Assembly (NCBI RefSeq): GCF_029891575.1 | Contig: NZ_JARZHF010000001.1 | Location: 558,001-622,000 of the forward strand | Direction of reading: 5' to 3' | Length of the DNA: 64,000 nucleotides | Origin: Salipaludibacillus daqingensis | GTDB taxonomy: Bacteria > Bacillota > Bacilli > Bacillales > Salisediminibacteriaceae | Shown: positions 37,072 through 46,863 of the stretch, piece by piece | Layout: each line of letters starts with the position of its first letter | How positions within the stretch are numbered: the first letter of the stretch is position 1 | Translations under genes and position numbers: made by a program | The notes under the pieces: model-generated | What the model saw: the letters and a program-made list of their open reading frames with translations, nothing else | The model's database searches: none | What the model was told of the DNA's origin: nothing

Positions 37072-39255
37072 TTAATGCATAATTCTTCGTACGGAATAGA
37101 TATCAGAAATCTGTTTTATTCGATCAACAACTCTTTGTAGATGAGAAATATTTTGTATAGAAATACTCATATGAATTGTTGCCATTTTATTTTTATCTGA
37201 TTTACCAGACACTGCATTTATATTTGTTTTCGTTTCTGCTACTGCTTGCAAAACATCGTTTAATAACGCTCGTCGATCGTAACCTGAAATCTCAATATCG
37301 ACGTTATAATTTTTAGGCTTTTGTTGATTATCTTCCCATTCAACAGGGAGGAGTCTAGTGTTATTTTCCTCATTAACAATATTTGGACAGTCACTGCGGT
37401 GAATGGAGACACCCCGACCTTTTGTAATATACCCAACAATTTCATCACCAGGTACAGGATTACAACAACGTGATAAGCGAATTAAAAGATTATCTACCCC
37501 TTTCACTTTCACACCTGTGCTTGTCTTTGGTGATGTCTTCTCTTGTGATTTAATTTCTTCAACTGCTTCAGATAATGATTGAGACTCTTGTTCCTCATCT
37601 TGTTTTTTCCGAATATCATCTGTTAATCTCGTAACTATTTGCGCTGCAGTTATGCCACTATAACCAACCGCTGCATACATATCCTCTTCAGAAGTAAAAC
37701 TAAATTTATCAGCTACGCGATTAATGTTTTCGTTTGTTAACACATCTTTTAATCGATAACCTTTTCGTTCAATTTCTTTTTCAACTAGGTCCCGGCCCTT
37801 ATCAACATTTTCTTCCCGACGTTCTTTTTTAAACCATTGGCGAATTTTATTTTTCGCATGAGAGCTTTGCGTGATCTTTATCCAGTCTTGACTTGGTCCA
37901 TAAGAGTGTTTGGACGTAAGTACTTCGACAATATCACCTGTTTTAAATTGATGGTCTAAAGGTACCATCTTTCCGTTTACTTTTGCTCCAATACATCGGT
38001 TACCTACTTCTGTGTGAATTCGATAAGCAAAATCTAATGGAACAGACCCTTTGGGAAGTTCGATCACGTCCCCTTTTGGCGTAAATACAAAGACCATATC
38101 TGAAAATAAGTCAATCTTTAAAGATTCCATAAATTCTTGAGCATCATTCGCATCATTTTGCCACTCGAGAATTTCTCTAAACCAAGACATTTTCGTTTCT
38201 AATGATTCAGAATCATTAACGGTTTTTCCTTCTTTATAAGCCCAGTGAGCTGCAACCCCAAATTCCGCGACTTTATGCATATCCTCTGAACGAATTTGCA
38301 CTTCTAAAGGATCCCCTTTTGGTCCAATAACTGTCGTGTGAAGGGATTGATACATATTCGCTTTAGGCATCGCTATGTAGTCTTTAAATCGCCCTGGCAT
38401 TGGTTTCCAATGCGTGTGGATTGTCCCTAAAACGGCATAACAATCTTTAATACTTTTCACAATGATTCTAACTGCAAGAAGATCGTAGATTTCGTTAAAC
38501 TGTTTATTTTGGATAACCATTTTACGGTAAATACTATAAATATGCTTTGCACGACCGTTAATTTCCGCTTTCACGTTCATTTTTTCTAGGCGCTCTTGAA
38601 TCTGGTTTGTTACTTCTTGAACATAATCTTCCCGTTCAGCACGCTTCTTTTTCATCAAGTTTACGATTCGATAGTATTGCTGAGGATTCAAATATCTTAA
38701 CGCTGTATCTTCTAGTTCCCATTTAATTGCTGAAATACCTAACCTGTGTGCAAGAGGGGCAAAAATCTCTAATGTTTCATTTGCTATTCTACGTTGTTTT
38801 TCAGGTGGTAAATGTTTAAGTGTTCGCATATTATGAAGCCTATCAGCAAGCTTTATAAGAATGACACGAATATCTCTTGCCATCGCTACAAACATTTTTC
38901 GATGATTTTCTGCTTGTTGTTCTTCTTTAGATTTATATTTAATTTTCCCTAGCTTCGTTACACCATCAACAAGCATGGCGACCTCTTGACCAAAGTCTTT
39001 TTCCAAGTCTTCTAAAGTTACGGTTGTATCTTCTACCACATCATGTAGAAAAGCTGCAGCTATTGTATTTGGATCCATTCCTAGCTCTACAAGAATACCG
39101 GCTACTTGAACGGGATGCCAAATGTACGGTTCACCAGATTTGCGATACTGTTCCCTATGGGCATATTCCGCCATCTGATAGGCTTTCCGTATAAAATCCA
39201 CGTCTTTATCTGGTAAGTATTCATTTGCTTTTTGGAGAACTTGTTCGCTAGTCAT
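37072..39255 (-). CDS. relA: bifunctional (p)ppGpp synthetase/hydrolase Rel
   Basis: Long RSH protein (727 residues) controlling the stringent response. The HD hydrolase domain is at about 25-180 (HPVQVAGILVELGMDPNTIA, then FLHDVVEDT). The synthetase domain is at about 230-350 (YDLLAVRIIV, then MYQSLHTTVIGP). The TGS domain follows at about 390-450 (VFTPKGDVIELPKGSVPLDF), then a helical region and a conserved cysteine domain (LSRCCNPVPGDEIVGY at about 585-600), and an ACT domain ends the protein. All catalytic pieces are present, so both activities are expected. It lies downstream of apt and recJ, as in B. subtilis. Confidence 0.97.
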   Translation of the reverse strand: MTSEQVLQKANEYLPDKDVDFIRKAYQMAEYAHREQYRKSGEPYIWHPVQVAGILVELGMDPNTIAAAFLHDVVEDTTVTLEDLEKDFGQEVAMLVDGVTKLGKIKYKSKEEQQAENHRKMFVAMARDIRVILIKLADRLHNMRTLKHLPPEKQRRIANETLEIFAPLAHRLGISAIKWELEDTALRYLNPQQYYRIVNLMKKKRAEREDYVQEVTNQIQERLEKMNVKAEINGRAKHIYSIYRKMVIQNKQFNEIYDLLAVRIIVKSIKDCYAVLGTIHTHWKPMPGRFKDYIAMPKANMYQSLHTTVIGPKGDPLEVQIRSEDMHKVAEFGVAAHWAYKEGKTVNDSESLETKMSWFREILEWQNDANDAQEFMESLKIDLFSDMVFVFTPKGDVIELPKGSVPLDFAYRIHTEVGNRCIGAKVNGKMVPLDHQFKTGDIVEVLTSKHSYGPSQDWIKITQSSHAKNKIRQWFKKERREENVDKGRDLVEKEIERKGYRLKDVLTNENINRVADKFSFTSEEDMYAAVGYSGITAAQIVTRLTDDIRKKQDEEQESQSLSEAVEEIKSQEKTSPKTSTGVKVKGVDNLLIRLSRCCNPVPGDEIVGYITKGRGVSIHRSDCPNIVNEENNTRLLPVEWEDNQQKPKNYNVDIEISGYDRRALLNDVLQAVAETKTNINAVSGKSDKNKMATIHMSISIQNISHLQRVVDRIKQISDIYSVRRIMH

Positions 39256-39707
39256 GAGATCACCTTGAGTTTCTTTGGATTAGTAATGAAACCATTCTAT
39301 TGTTTCTTTTTTATACTATTTCTTTATATATATTCTTCTCTTACATCGTTTATTTAATCAATGGAAACGTTCATCAATAGACATCGTCCATATGGTTTCT
39401 AGTCTTCCAATCCCATTATTAACGTAGCTTAAACGTTAGAAACCCATAGACTTAATTAATAGGAAATTGTTGGTAAAAAATTCGTGTAAATGGAAATTTT
39501 CAAACTAATGCTTTTAAACCATAGATATTAGTTGTTTTATTTATGTATAACGATATGAAAAAAATGTCGAATTTATTGTAAAAAAAGAAGCTCCTCCGTA
39601 GAAAAGACTTTAAGTAATCATAACATATAATAAAACAGAATAGCATTCAATAAGATCTTTTTTTATTTTAGTTAGAAAAAACAGATAGGATAACAGGAGT
39701 TTATATA
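39256..39707. other. AT-rich intergenic gap, no gene seen
   Basis: About 450 bases between relA and the apt terminator. Both strands were read; no frame has a good ribosome site and no stable hairpin stands out. It probably holds the relA promoter, but none is clear. Confidence 0.6.
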
Positions 39708-39736
39708 AAAAAGGAGTGTCAAGAGACACTCCTTTT
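39708..39736 (-). terminator. apt terminator
   Basis: Minus strand AAAAGGAGTGTC / GACACTCCTTTTT perfect stem with a four-base loop and T run, four bases after the apt stop. Confidence 0.88.
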
Positions 39737-39740
39737 ATTA

Positions 39741-40256
39741 TTAATACGTCATAAGTGAGAAAACATCGTACTTACCTAATTTACTGCGACCGTCTAAATA
39801 GCTTAGTTCTATCATAAAAGCAATTCCAGCGACAACGCCACCTAATTTTTCCACCATTTGAATTGTTGCTTCAATGGTTCCACCAGTTGCCAATAAATCA
39901 TCAGTGATTAATACTTTTTGACCAGGTTTGATCGAATCTTTATGAATATTAAGAGAATCTTTCCCGTACTCTAATCCATAATCTACTTCAAGTACTTCTC
40001 TTGGTAATTTGCCTGATTTCCTAACAGGCACAAACCCTAATCCTAATGAATAAGAGATAGGACAACCAACAACAAAACCTCTCGCTTCAGGTCCAACAAT
40101 CACATCAACATCTTTTTCTTTAGCAAATTCAACCATTTCATCAATTGCCTGTTTGTAAGCTTTTCCATCTTCCATCAATGTGGTGATATCTTTGAAACGA
40201 ATACCTTCTTTCGGAAAATTTTCTACAACCGTGATATATTCCTTGAAATCCATCAT
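39741..40256 (-). CDS. apt: adenine phosphoribosyltransferase
   Basis: Makes AMP from adenine and PRPP in purine salvage. The PRPP-binding motif [16 protein letters not shown] (about residues 119-134) and the [18 protein letters not shown] substrate loop (about 57-74) are intact. The N-terminal [17 protein letters not shown] is typical. Length 171 (or 170 from the second ATG, which has the better spacing to AGGAGG). It lies downstream of recJ, as in B. subtilis, and is followed by a terminator, so it ends the recJ-apt unit. Confidence 0.96.
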   Translation of the reverse strand: MMDFKEYITVVENFPKEGIRFKDITTLMEDGKAYKQAIDEMVEFAKEKDVDVIVGPEARGFVVGCPISYSLGLGFVPVRKSGKLPREVLEVDYGLEYGKDSLNIHKDSIKPGQKVLITDDLLATGGTIEATIQMVEKLGGVVAGIAFMIELSYLDGRSKLGKYDVFSLMTY

Positions 40257-40316
40257 GACTTCCTCCTAATTTTATCTCGACTATAAGCCGTAACAATAAT
40301 TTTTTTAACATATTTT

Positions 40317-42665
40317 TTACACAGAAGTTAATTGTTTCTCATTCATCGCTCGATCGATCCAATGCTTCAAAGCACGATAAGAAGAATAAAATAACTCATT
40401 TTCAATCTCACTTTGATTCATATGTTTTCGGTATGTGAACGACTCCGTTAAATCTTTTTTTGACGGTTGCGGTTGAATTTCAACAACACCACTGTCTATT
40501 CTAACAAATTCCAGTTCAAAAAACACTTTACACATAAACGGAACTGCTGTCTCTGACCAACCTTTAAGTTTTGCTAACTCTTTACCGTTTTTCCGGACAT
40601 CAAAACGTTGTCTTTTAACAAGGAAAGCATAAAACCATTTAAATTGATCTCTTGATGGAATCGCTTTAAAATAGTGGTCTTCTTCATTAATAAATGCCGC
40701 ATAGATTCTTTGTACCGCTTTGCCTACTTGTAAGAGGCTTTTAAATTGATCAGTAGTAGCTGGAAGATCTAACAAAAGTACGTTTTTTGCTTCCGCTAGT
40801 TGTCCAGTTTCAGGAGTTTCTTTGTAGTTTTTCACAATTTTATAATGGTCCGGGAATTTACCTAACCACTTTTCTGTGTGTGAATGGAATAATACAACCG
40901 TGCATTCTTCAAGGTTAGACAGTTTTTCATGATCAAATAAACGTTTATCTCCTCTGAAATCAAATAACTGCCACTCTTTTACTTTTAAATCTTCCATCAC
41001 AAATTGAGGTTTGCTTTGACCATTCCACTCATTAATCGATAGTTTGCCAATTGTAGACAATTTTGATAATGATGAAATTTGATCATGATACTGTCCCATT
41101 CGAAAACCAATTCCATCTATGACATGGTCTTTATCATTAGTGAAGCTCATTTTTAAGTGATCTTCATTTGCTCCAATTTTTTTGATCATATGAATTTTCA
41201 CATCTTCTAGCAAAACTTTTGGTGCTGGGTTTCCCATACCAAAAGGAGCCATTTGCTGAAGGTCATGGATAGCTTCTATCGTTACTTCTTCGAGTGAAAC
41301 AGGTAAGTCTACTGAAAGGGACTTTTTCCAATCCGATTCTGTTAACGTTTCAATTGCAATGTTCGTCATTCGTTCCCTTAAGCCTTCAATATGCTCCATT
41401 TTCATCGTCAAACCTGCTGCCATTGGGTGACCACCAAAATGAGGTAACCATTCTTTACACTTGGATAAAGATTGAAACATATCAAAGCCTTCAATACTCC
41501 GAGCGGAACCTTTTGCTAAACCTGATTCCTCATCAAAACTCAATACGATGGTTGGTCGATAATATTTCTCTACTAACCTACTAGCAACAATTCCAATAAC
41601 ACCAGCATTCCAGCCATAGTCCCCAACGATAATCACAGGCGGTATACCGTTTTTCTCTACTTGATCTTCGGCTGCTTTCGCGATGTCTTTTACAATCTGC
41701 TGACGCTCTTTATTTAAATCATCAATCATTTGCGCCAGTTCATCTGCTTCCAATAGATCTTCCGTGATCAATAATTCAATAGCAGGATCTGCAGACTCAA
41801 GTCTCCCTGCTGCATTTAATCGTGGGCCAATAAGAAACCCTATTTGTTCTTCTGTCAATTCCTGTGTGTTAGCCCCTGCTCTTTCAAGTAGCGCTTTTAA
41901 ACCAGGTCTTTGAGAACGACCTAATGATTGAATGCCTCTAATAGCTAAAAATCGGTTTTCTCCTTGTAAGCTCACTAAATCTGCAATCGTACCGATAGCA
42001 ACTAAGTCATAAAACTCTTCTGGAATTCTTTCTAGGAGAGCTTGCGATAGTTTGAATGCGACACCTACTCCAGCTAAGTTTTTATTAGGATAAAAACAGT
42101 CCTCTTGCTTTGGATTAATAACAGCAAATCCATTTGGTATCGAAGGCGGTGGTTCATGATGATCCGTAATAATTAAATCTATCTCCAATTCCTTAGCCAC
42201 ATCTGCTTCATAAACGGCTGAGATTCCCGTATCAACAGTTATAATTAAGGTGACTTCTTCCTCAGCTGCATGACGAAAAGCCTTTTCATTCGGACCATAC
42301 CCTTCAGTAAAACGATTTGGAACATAAAAACCGACATTTGCTCCTAATTGTTTTAACGTCAAATACATGAGCGAGGTACTCGTCACTCCATCAGCATCAT
42401 AATCACCGAAAACTAGAATACGTTCTTCCCCTTTGATCGCTTGGTGTATCCTTTTTACCGCTTTATCCATATCTTTCAATAAAAAAGGATCATGAAGAGA
42501 ATCTTCATTCATATGTAAAAAGGCATCGACCTCTTCTTTTGTATTCATTCCACGTTGTACTAGAAATCGAGTCGCTATTTTTGATAAGCCAACTTCTTCT
42601 GCAAGCTGAGAAACGCTTGATTCTTCAATTTCTGTAATTTTCCATTCTGCTTTTGAATAAAGCAT
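40317..42665 (-). CDS. recJ: single-stranded-DNA exonuclease RecJ
   Basis: A 782-residue 5'-3' exonuclease for recombination and mismatch repair. The DHH phosphoesterase domain has VFGDYDADGVTS (about residues 81-92), ITVDTGI (about 140-146) and LIITDHHEPPP (about 160-170). The DHHA1 domain contains FGGHPMAAGLTM (around 410-421), and an OB fold follows. The last 200 residues are the C-terminal extension seen in Bacillaceae (YrvE) with no catalytic motif. The ATG has an AGGGGTG site. It is downstream of the lapA-like gene and upstream of apt. Confidence 0.95.
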   Translation of the reverse strand: MLYSKAEWKITEIEESSVSQLAEEVGLSKIATRFLVQRGMNTKEEVDAFLHMNEDSLHDPFLLKDMDKAVKRIHQAIKGEERILVFGDYDADGVTSTSLMYLTLKQLGANVGFYVPNRFTEGYGPNEKAFRHAAEEEVTLIITVDTGISAVYEADVAKELEIDLIITDHHEPPPSIPNGFAVINPKQEDCFYPNKNLAGVGVAFKLSQALLERIPEEFYDLVAIGTIADLVSLQGENRFLAIRGIQSLGRSQRPGLKALLERAGANTQELTEEQIGFLIGPRLNAAGRLESADPAIELLITEDLLEADELAQMIDDLNKERQQIVKDIAKAAEDQVEKNGIPPVIIVGDYGWNAGVIGIVASRLVEKYYRPTIVLSFDEESGLAKGSARSIEGFDMFQSLSKCKEWLPHFGGHPMAAGLTMKMEHIEGLRERMTNIAIETLTESDWKKSLSVDLPVSLEEVTIEAIHDLQQMAPFGMGNPAPKVLLEDVKIHMIKKIGANEDHLKMSFTNDKDHVIDGIGFRMGQYHDQISSLSKLSTIGKLSINEWNGQSKPQFVMEDLKVKEWQLFDFRGDKRLFDHEKLSNLEECTVVLFHSHTEKWLGKFPDHYKIVKNYKETPETGQLAEAKNVLLLDLPATTDQFKSLLQVGKAVQRIYAAFINEEDHYFKAIPSRDQFKWFYAFLVKRQRFDVRKNGKELAKLKGWSETAVPFMCKVFFELEFVRIDSGVVEIQPQPSKKDLTESFTYRKHMNQSEIENELFYSSYRALKHWIDRAMNEKQLTSV

Positions 42666-42732
42666 AAAAAATCACCCCTGACCCGTATATTATACATAAG
42701 GTCAGAGATGGTAGCAATCAATCTATGAATAA

Positions 42733-43059
42733 CTATTTTGCATTCTTTCGCTGACCTCTTCTCGAACGAGGTTCCAACTCTGTTTCTTCTTCCGAGTCAT
42801 TTTCATCGTTTACTGGTGATTCAGGCATTCTATTCTTTAACTGCTTAATTTGTTGTTGGAGTTTATAAATTTTATACATTCCTACACTGCCAACAATCAA
42901 ACCTCCCATTAGTACAGATCCGATAATTACCAATACTAACGGCCATTCATTTTGACCGAATAAATAGTTTACCTCTACAGGATCGACATTAATGACTGCA
43001 AATACTGATATTATCAACACAATGACAAGCCCTGTTATTAATCCCCATTGCCCTCTCAT
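42733..43059 (-). CDS. LapA-domain membrane protein (YrvD-like)
   Basis: A 108-residue protein with two membrane helices (about residues 4-24 and 38-62) and a cytoplasmic tail that is partly coiled coil (KLQQQIKQLKNRM) and then acidic and basic. This is the LapA/DUF1049 pattern, equivalent to B. subtilis YrvD upstream of recJ. E. coli LapA helps assemble lipopolysaccharide regulators, but a Gram-positive role is not known. Its start overlaps the stop of the CDF transporter gene (43056) by four bases, so the two are coupled. Confidence 0.75.
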   Translation of the reverse strand: MRGQWGLITGLVIVLIISVFAVINVDPVEVNYLFGQNEWPLVLVIIGSVLMGGLIVGSVGMYKIYKLQQQIKQLKNRMPESPVNDENDSEEETELEPRSRRGQRKNAK

Positions 43060-43973
43060 GAATCATCATTCTCCTCTCTTGAAAATGGATTAATATGAAC
43101 GCGTACATCTTGCACATAACCATCCTCCATAAGAACTTTTTTCACTAATTTTCCGATGGCATGTCCCTCTTCTACTGTAATAAGAGGATGAACAGCTATT
43201 TTAATATCCACGATAACATAGTGACCATGTTCCCTTGCTAATAGTTCGTCTACTTTCAACACACCTTCAACAGCTTCTGCTTGTTCGAGCATATCTTCCG
43301 TATCTTCTTTATGAAGAACATGATCTAACGTATTATGAATAGCTTCGCCTCCTAGTTTCCAGCCCATTTTCATAATTAAGAGTGCTACCATAATACCTGC
43401 CGCTGGATCCATGTAAATAAGCCAATCAATCCCTATGTTTCCCCCAACAATCGCTGCTCCAATCCCAATTAAAGCAGCAAAAGATGAAAAGACATCTGAA
43501 CGATGGTGCCAAGCATCTGTGACTAAAGCTTCACTTCTATACTTTTTACCCAAAAAGATTTTATATCGAAACATCAATTCCTTAATTATTATCGAGAAAA
43601 TCACCGCATAAATAGCAATTGTTCCAGGAACAGCTATCGGTTCAAAAAAAGATTGTACTGCACTAATAGCAATTTCAAGCCCTACAAAAAATAATAAAAC
43701 TGCAACAATAATAGCTGTGACGGTCTCAGCCTTTCCATGACCATATGGATGATCCTGATCTGGTGGTAGCTTCGCAGCTCGAACTCCAATTAATACTGCT
43801 ACAGATCCAACAACATCTGAAGCAGAGTGTACAGCATCGGCTACTAGTGCCCGGCTATCTGCAACCACACCAATAATCCCTTTTAATAATGCAAGAACAA
43901 CATTACCTATTATTCCTACCCACGCGCCAAAGCGGACTTTTTTATAGCGAATATCTTGTTCCGTTTCTGCCAT
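43056..43973 (-). CDS. cation diffusion facilitator family transporter
   Basis: A 305-residue divalent-metal/proton antiporter of the CDF family, six membrane helices in the first 205 residues and a cytoplasmic C-terminal domain. The metal-binding DAVHSASDV (about residues 43-51) in helix 2 and DAWHHRSDV (about 152-160) in helix 5 are intact. With this His/Asp pattern zinc, manganese or iron are possible; the ion cannot be told from sequence. B. subtilis carries no such gene at this spot, so it is a lineage-specific neighbour of recJ. It ends in a four-base overlap with the lapA-like gene. Confidence 0.9.
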   Translation of the reverse strand: MAETEQDIRYKKVRFGAWVGIIGNVVLALLKGIIGVVADSRALVADAVHSASDVVGSVAVLIGVRAAKLPPDQDHPYGHGKAETVTAIIVAVLLFFVGLEIAISAVQSFFEPIAVPGTIAIYAVIFSIIIKELMFRYKIFLGKKYRSEALVTDAWHHRSDVFSSFAALIGIGAAIVGGNIGIDWLIYMDPAAGIMVALLIMKMGWKLGGEAIHNTLDHVLHKEDTEDMLEQAEAVEGVLKVDELLAREHGHYVIVDIKIAVHPLITVEEGHAIGKLVKKVLMEDGYVQDVRVHINPFSREENDDS

Positions 43974-44078
43974 CTATGACCCTTCCTTCATCTATAACGG
44001 TTGATTACATCGTTTCTTTTATCATACCCTTTTTATACCTTATTTCCAAATCATTGAAAAGAAACGTCATGCACATGC

Positions 44079-44109
44079 AAAAAAGTGACGCAAATTGCGT
44101 CACTTTTTG
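44079..44109 (-). terminator. secF terminator
   Basis: Nearly perfect stem AAAAAGTGACGCAA / TTGCGTCACTTTTT with a one-base centre, four bases past the secF stop. Confidence 0.85.
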
Positions 44110-44112
44110 CAT

Positions 44113-45048
44113 TTAAACTTCAGGTTGCTCTTCTATTTCTACTTTACGATGACGAACCTTCTTTAATTGACGAGACTTCAACACAAGCCAAACCTGTGCG
44201 GCAATGAATAAGGAAGAATACGTTCCAGCTACTAGGCCGATAACGAGAGCAAAAGAAAAGGTTCGAAGTCCTTCGCCACCGAGAACAAATAGGGCGCCCG
44301 CTGCAAAAACTACCGTTAATACCGTGTTGATGGATCGCGCTAAAGTTTGCACCAAACTTTTGTTGACCACACGAGCAACATCATCAAAGTCTTTGACTTT
44401 CTTCTCGAACTTCATATTCTCACGAATCCGATCAAATGTAACGATTGTATCGTTGATCGAATAACCAACAATCGTCAAAACTGCAGCAATAAAAGGGATA
44501 TTAACCTCCATTTGAACGATGCTAAACACAACTAAGATAAAGAGAGCATCATGGAATAATGCAACAATTGCTGAGATACCATATAAAAATTCAAATCGTA
44601 TCGTCACGTACAAAATGATGCCTGCCGCTGCAATTAGAACAGAAATAATTGCATTTTTAGCTAATTCTTCTCCAACGATAGGAGTAACCGTACTAACTGC
44701 TGGCGTATTTCCGTAAACATCTTCAAAATGACTTTGAACTTCTAATGTTTGATCTTGAGTTAAACCACCAATAAAGGAAGCTCGTCCCGTTTCATTGTTG
44801 TCACCAGCTAAAACTAAATCATCAGGCGTATATCCAATACTTTCGAATTCTTCCATCACTTCATTAGCCGTCACTGGTTCATCAGAAAGAACGTCGATCG
44901 TTGTTCCACTTTCAAAATCAATCCCTAAATTCAACCCTAACGTTGATAACAAGATGATTCCGACGAAAAGAAAGATCCCAGAAAACATAAAGAATTTTTT
45001 CCGGTGTTTGATAAAATCTAATTTTGTTTCTTCATGATCAAAGTTCAC
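44113..45048 (-). CDS. secF: protein translocase subunit SecF
   Basis: A 311-residue polytopic protein with six membrane helices. With SecD and YajC it uses the ion gradient to pull exported proteins through SecYEG. LGIDFESGTTIDV after the first helix (about residues 38-50) and the helix-4 region SINDTIVTFDRIRE (about 198-211) are the SecF signatures. Most Bacillus, including B. subtilis, carry a fused SecDF; here secD and secF are separate genes. The start is GTG at 45048, inside the last 11 bases of secD, with GGAG upstream, so translation is coupled. Confidence 0.95.
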   Translation of the reverse strand: MNFDHEETKLDFIKHRKKFFMFSGIFLFVGIILLSTLGLNLGIDFESGTTIDVLSDEPVTANEVMEEFESIGYTPDDLVLAGDNNETGRASFIGGLTQDQTLEVQSHFEDVYGNTPAVSTVTPIVGEELAKNAIISVLIAAAGIILYVTIRFEFLYGISAIVALFHDALFILVVFSIVQMEVNIPFIAAVLTIVGYSINDTIVTFDRIRENMKFEKKVKDFDDVARVVNKSLVQTLARSINTVLTVVFAAGALFVLGGEGLRTFSFALVIGLVAGTYSSLFIAAQVWLVLKSRQLKKVRHRKVEIEEQPEV

Positions 45049-46360
45049 TTATTTCACGCTCCTTCACACCGAACATTCGAGGTTTTTTATTTAACATTCG
45101 ACTGTTCACCCACAAACCTAACAACAACCTTGCCCCGAAAACGGCTGTGACAAAACTTACGATGATACTAACGATAAGCATGACAGCAAAACCTTGAACG
45201 GCGCTTGTTCCATACACATACATCACACCCGCTGCTAATATCGTTGTAATGTTGGCATCCAAGATCGTTGATAAGGAACGTCTGCCTCCTGCACGAAAGG
45301 CACTGATGGTTGACTTACCAGAACGTAATTCATCTTTTATTCGCTCAAACGTAATAATGTTTGCATCCACTGCCATCCCGACACCTAGAATCAATGCGGC
45401 AATACCTGGCAACGTTAAAACAGCGTTTAACCAATTAAACACAACTAATACTAAATAAATATAGGCTGAAAGTGTTAACACGGCGATAATTCCCATAAAA
45501 CGATAGTAAACAAGCATGTATCCAAAAATAAGCGCGACTCCTACCATACCTGCATTGATAGCCAACTCCATCGATCGTTCACCAAGAGATGCTCCTACAG
45601 AGTTTGAATAAATTTCTTCTAACTCAACAGGAAGAGCGCCAGCATTTAAAATACCTGCTAATTCTTGCGCTGAGTCTACGGTAAAGTCTCCACCTTCAAT
45701 CACGACATCGCGACTTTGAATGACAGAACTTACTCTAGGTGCAGAAACGATCTTGGAATCCTCTTTCATAATTTCTTCCTCAAAAGAATCTCCTTCATCG
45801 TAATCTAACCATATGGCCAAGATGTTTTCTCCTTGAGCACTGCGATCCAATAAATCTCTAGTTATTTCTCCAAATAACGTCGCGTCATCGACTTGTACTG
45901 TGACATTCGGTTGATTTGTATCAGGGTCAAAACTTTGTCTTGCTCCTCCTTCAACGAGGTCTGATCCGTCCATCATGACTTCATCATTCACATCTCGAAA
46001 CGAAAGTCTTGCCTCTGTGGAAAGAAGTTCTCTTGCTGACTGTTGATCCGTTACACCCGCTAATTGAACACGGATCCGATCATCACCTTCTATCGTAATG
46101 TTCGGTTCTGACACGCCAAGAACGTCAATACGAGCATTCAACGCACTAACCGTATCTGTTAGTAATTCTCGGTTTATCTCACTTTCTCCATCGACAGGTT
46201 CTACTTCATATAAAACTTCAAATCCACCTTGTAAATCCAATCCTAAACTAATATCTTCTGCATGGTCCAAGACGTTTGTTGCAATCAATGCTGCAAAAGC
46301 GATGACAATTGCAAAGAAAGTAACAATCAGACTTTTTCTGACCCCTTTTCTCTTTTTCAT
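45038..46360 (-). CDS. secD: protein translocase subunit SecD
   Basis: A 440-residue SecD with an N-terminal helix (about residues 9-28), a large extracytoplasmic domain (P1 head; LGLDLQGGFEVLYEVEP at about 38-54) and five helices at the C-terminus, including GVGMAVDANIITFERIKDE (about 325-343), which contains the conserved Asp for ion coupling. It forms the SecD half of the translocation motor. The start at 46360 has AAGGAGG twelve bases upstream. secF follows with an overlap. A 9-bp inverted repeat lies in the leader. Confidence 0.95.
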   Translation of the reverse strand: MKKRKGVRKSLIVTFFAIVIAFAALIATNVLDHAEDISLGLDLQGGFEVLYEVEPVDGESEINRELLTDTVSALNARIDVLGVSEPNITIEGDDRIRVQLAGVTDQQSARELLSTEARLSFRDVNDEVMMDGSDLVEGGARQSFDPDTNQPNVTVQVDDATLFGEITRDLLDRSAQGENILAIWLDYDEGDSFEEEIMKEDSKIVSAPRVSSVIQSRDVVIEGGDFTVDSAQELAGILNAGALPVELEEIYSNSVGASLGERSMELAINAGMVGVALIFGYMLVYYRFMGIIAVLTLSAYIYLVLVVFNWLNAVLTLPGIAALILGVGMAVDANIITFERIKDELRSGKSTISAFRAGGRRSLSTILDANITTILAAGVMYVYGTSAVQGFAVMLIVSIIVSFVTAVFGARLLLGLWVNSRMLNKKPRMFGVKEREISEL

Positions 46361-46397
46361 GAACGAATGATCCTCCTTCGTAAATCCACATGACGAT

Positions 46398-46424
46398 ACG
46401 ACCCTTAATAATGAAAAGGGTCGT
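46398..46424 (-). other. hairpin in the secD leader
   Basis: Perfect 9-pair stem ACGACCCTT / AAGGGTCGT with a nine-base loop, 38 bases before the secD start. No T run follows, so it is not a standard terminator. The purpose is unknown. Confidence 0.5.
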
Positions 46425-46511
46425 TAAATCTATGTAAAGCTTGTCCTTTAATGAACCAGTAGTGTTATTATAGCGAGATTTGAAATCCCATGTCAATCGT
46501 AGCTTGGACGA

Positions 46512-46832
46512 TTAACTTTTTCCTTGTACAGAAATGTTTAAGTCGTAGTCAATTCTTTCATCATGATCAAACCATTCCGGACCTTTATAAGCTTGTATCG
46601 TTAGAAATGTCATATAATCATTCGCTTTTAAATGAAAAAGTTCTGCTACCATCCAGTGAGAACGAATTTTTTCAGGTCTCTGTTTGTTTTTCTCTAATTT
46701 AGCAATGAAACAATCCCAAACGTCTTTCTCCGTTACTTTATCATATCCAAATATATGCCATTCTTCTACTTTACTTTGAATCACCGGTTCCAATTTCATT
46801 TTCCAATAACTCCACTGTTCTTTTGTTGTCAT
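46512..46832 (-). CDS. comN: post-transcriptional regulator ComN (YrzD-like)
   Basis: A 106-residue cytosolic protein. B. subtilis ComN (YrzD) controls comE late-competence mRNA and binds DivIVA; the match here is to the conserved core of the family: KLEPVIQSKVEEWHIFGY (about residues 13-30), DVWDCFIAKLEK, and the C-terminal HLKANDYMTFLTIQAY. It keeps the B. subtilis position between secDF and spoVB. There is no membrane segment. The role in this organism, including competence, is inferred. Confidence 0.8.
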   Translation of the reverse strand: MTTKEQWSYWKMKLEPVIQSKVEEWHIFGYDKVTEKDVWDCFIAKLEKNKQRPEKIRSHWMVAELFHLKANDYMTFLTIQAYKGPEWFDHDERIDYDLNISVQGKS

Positions 46833-46863
46833 CGTGTTCCCTCCTGCTTCTTTTAAGAAAAGA

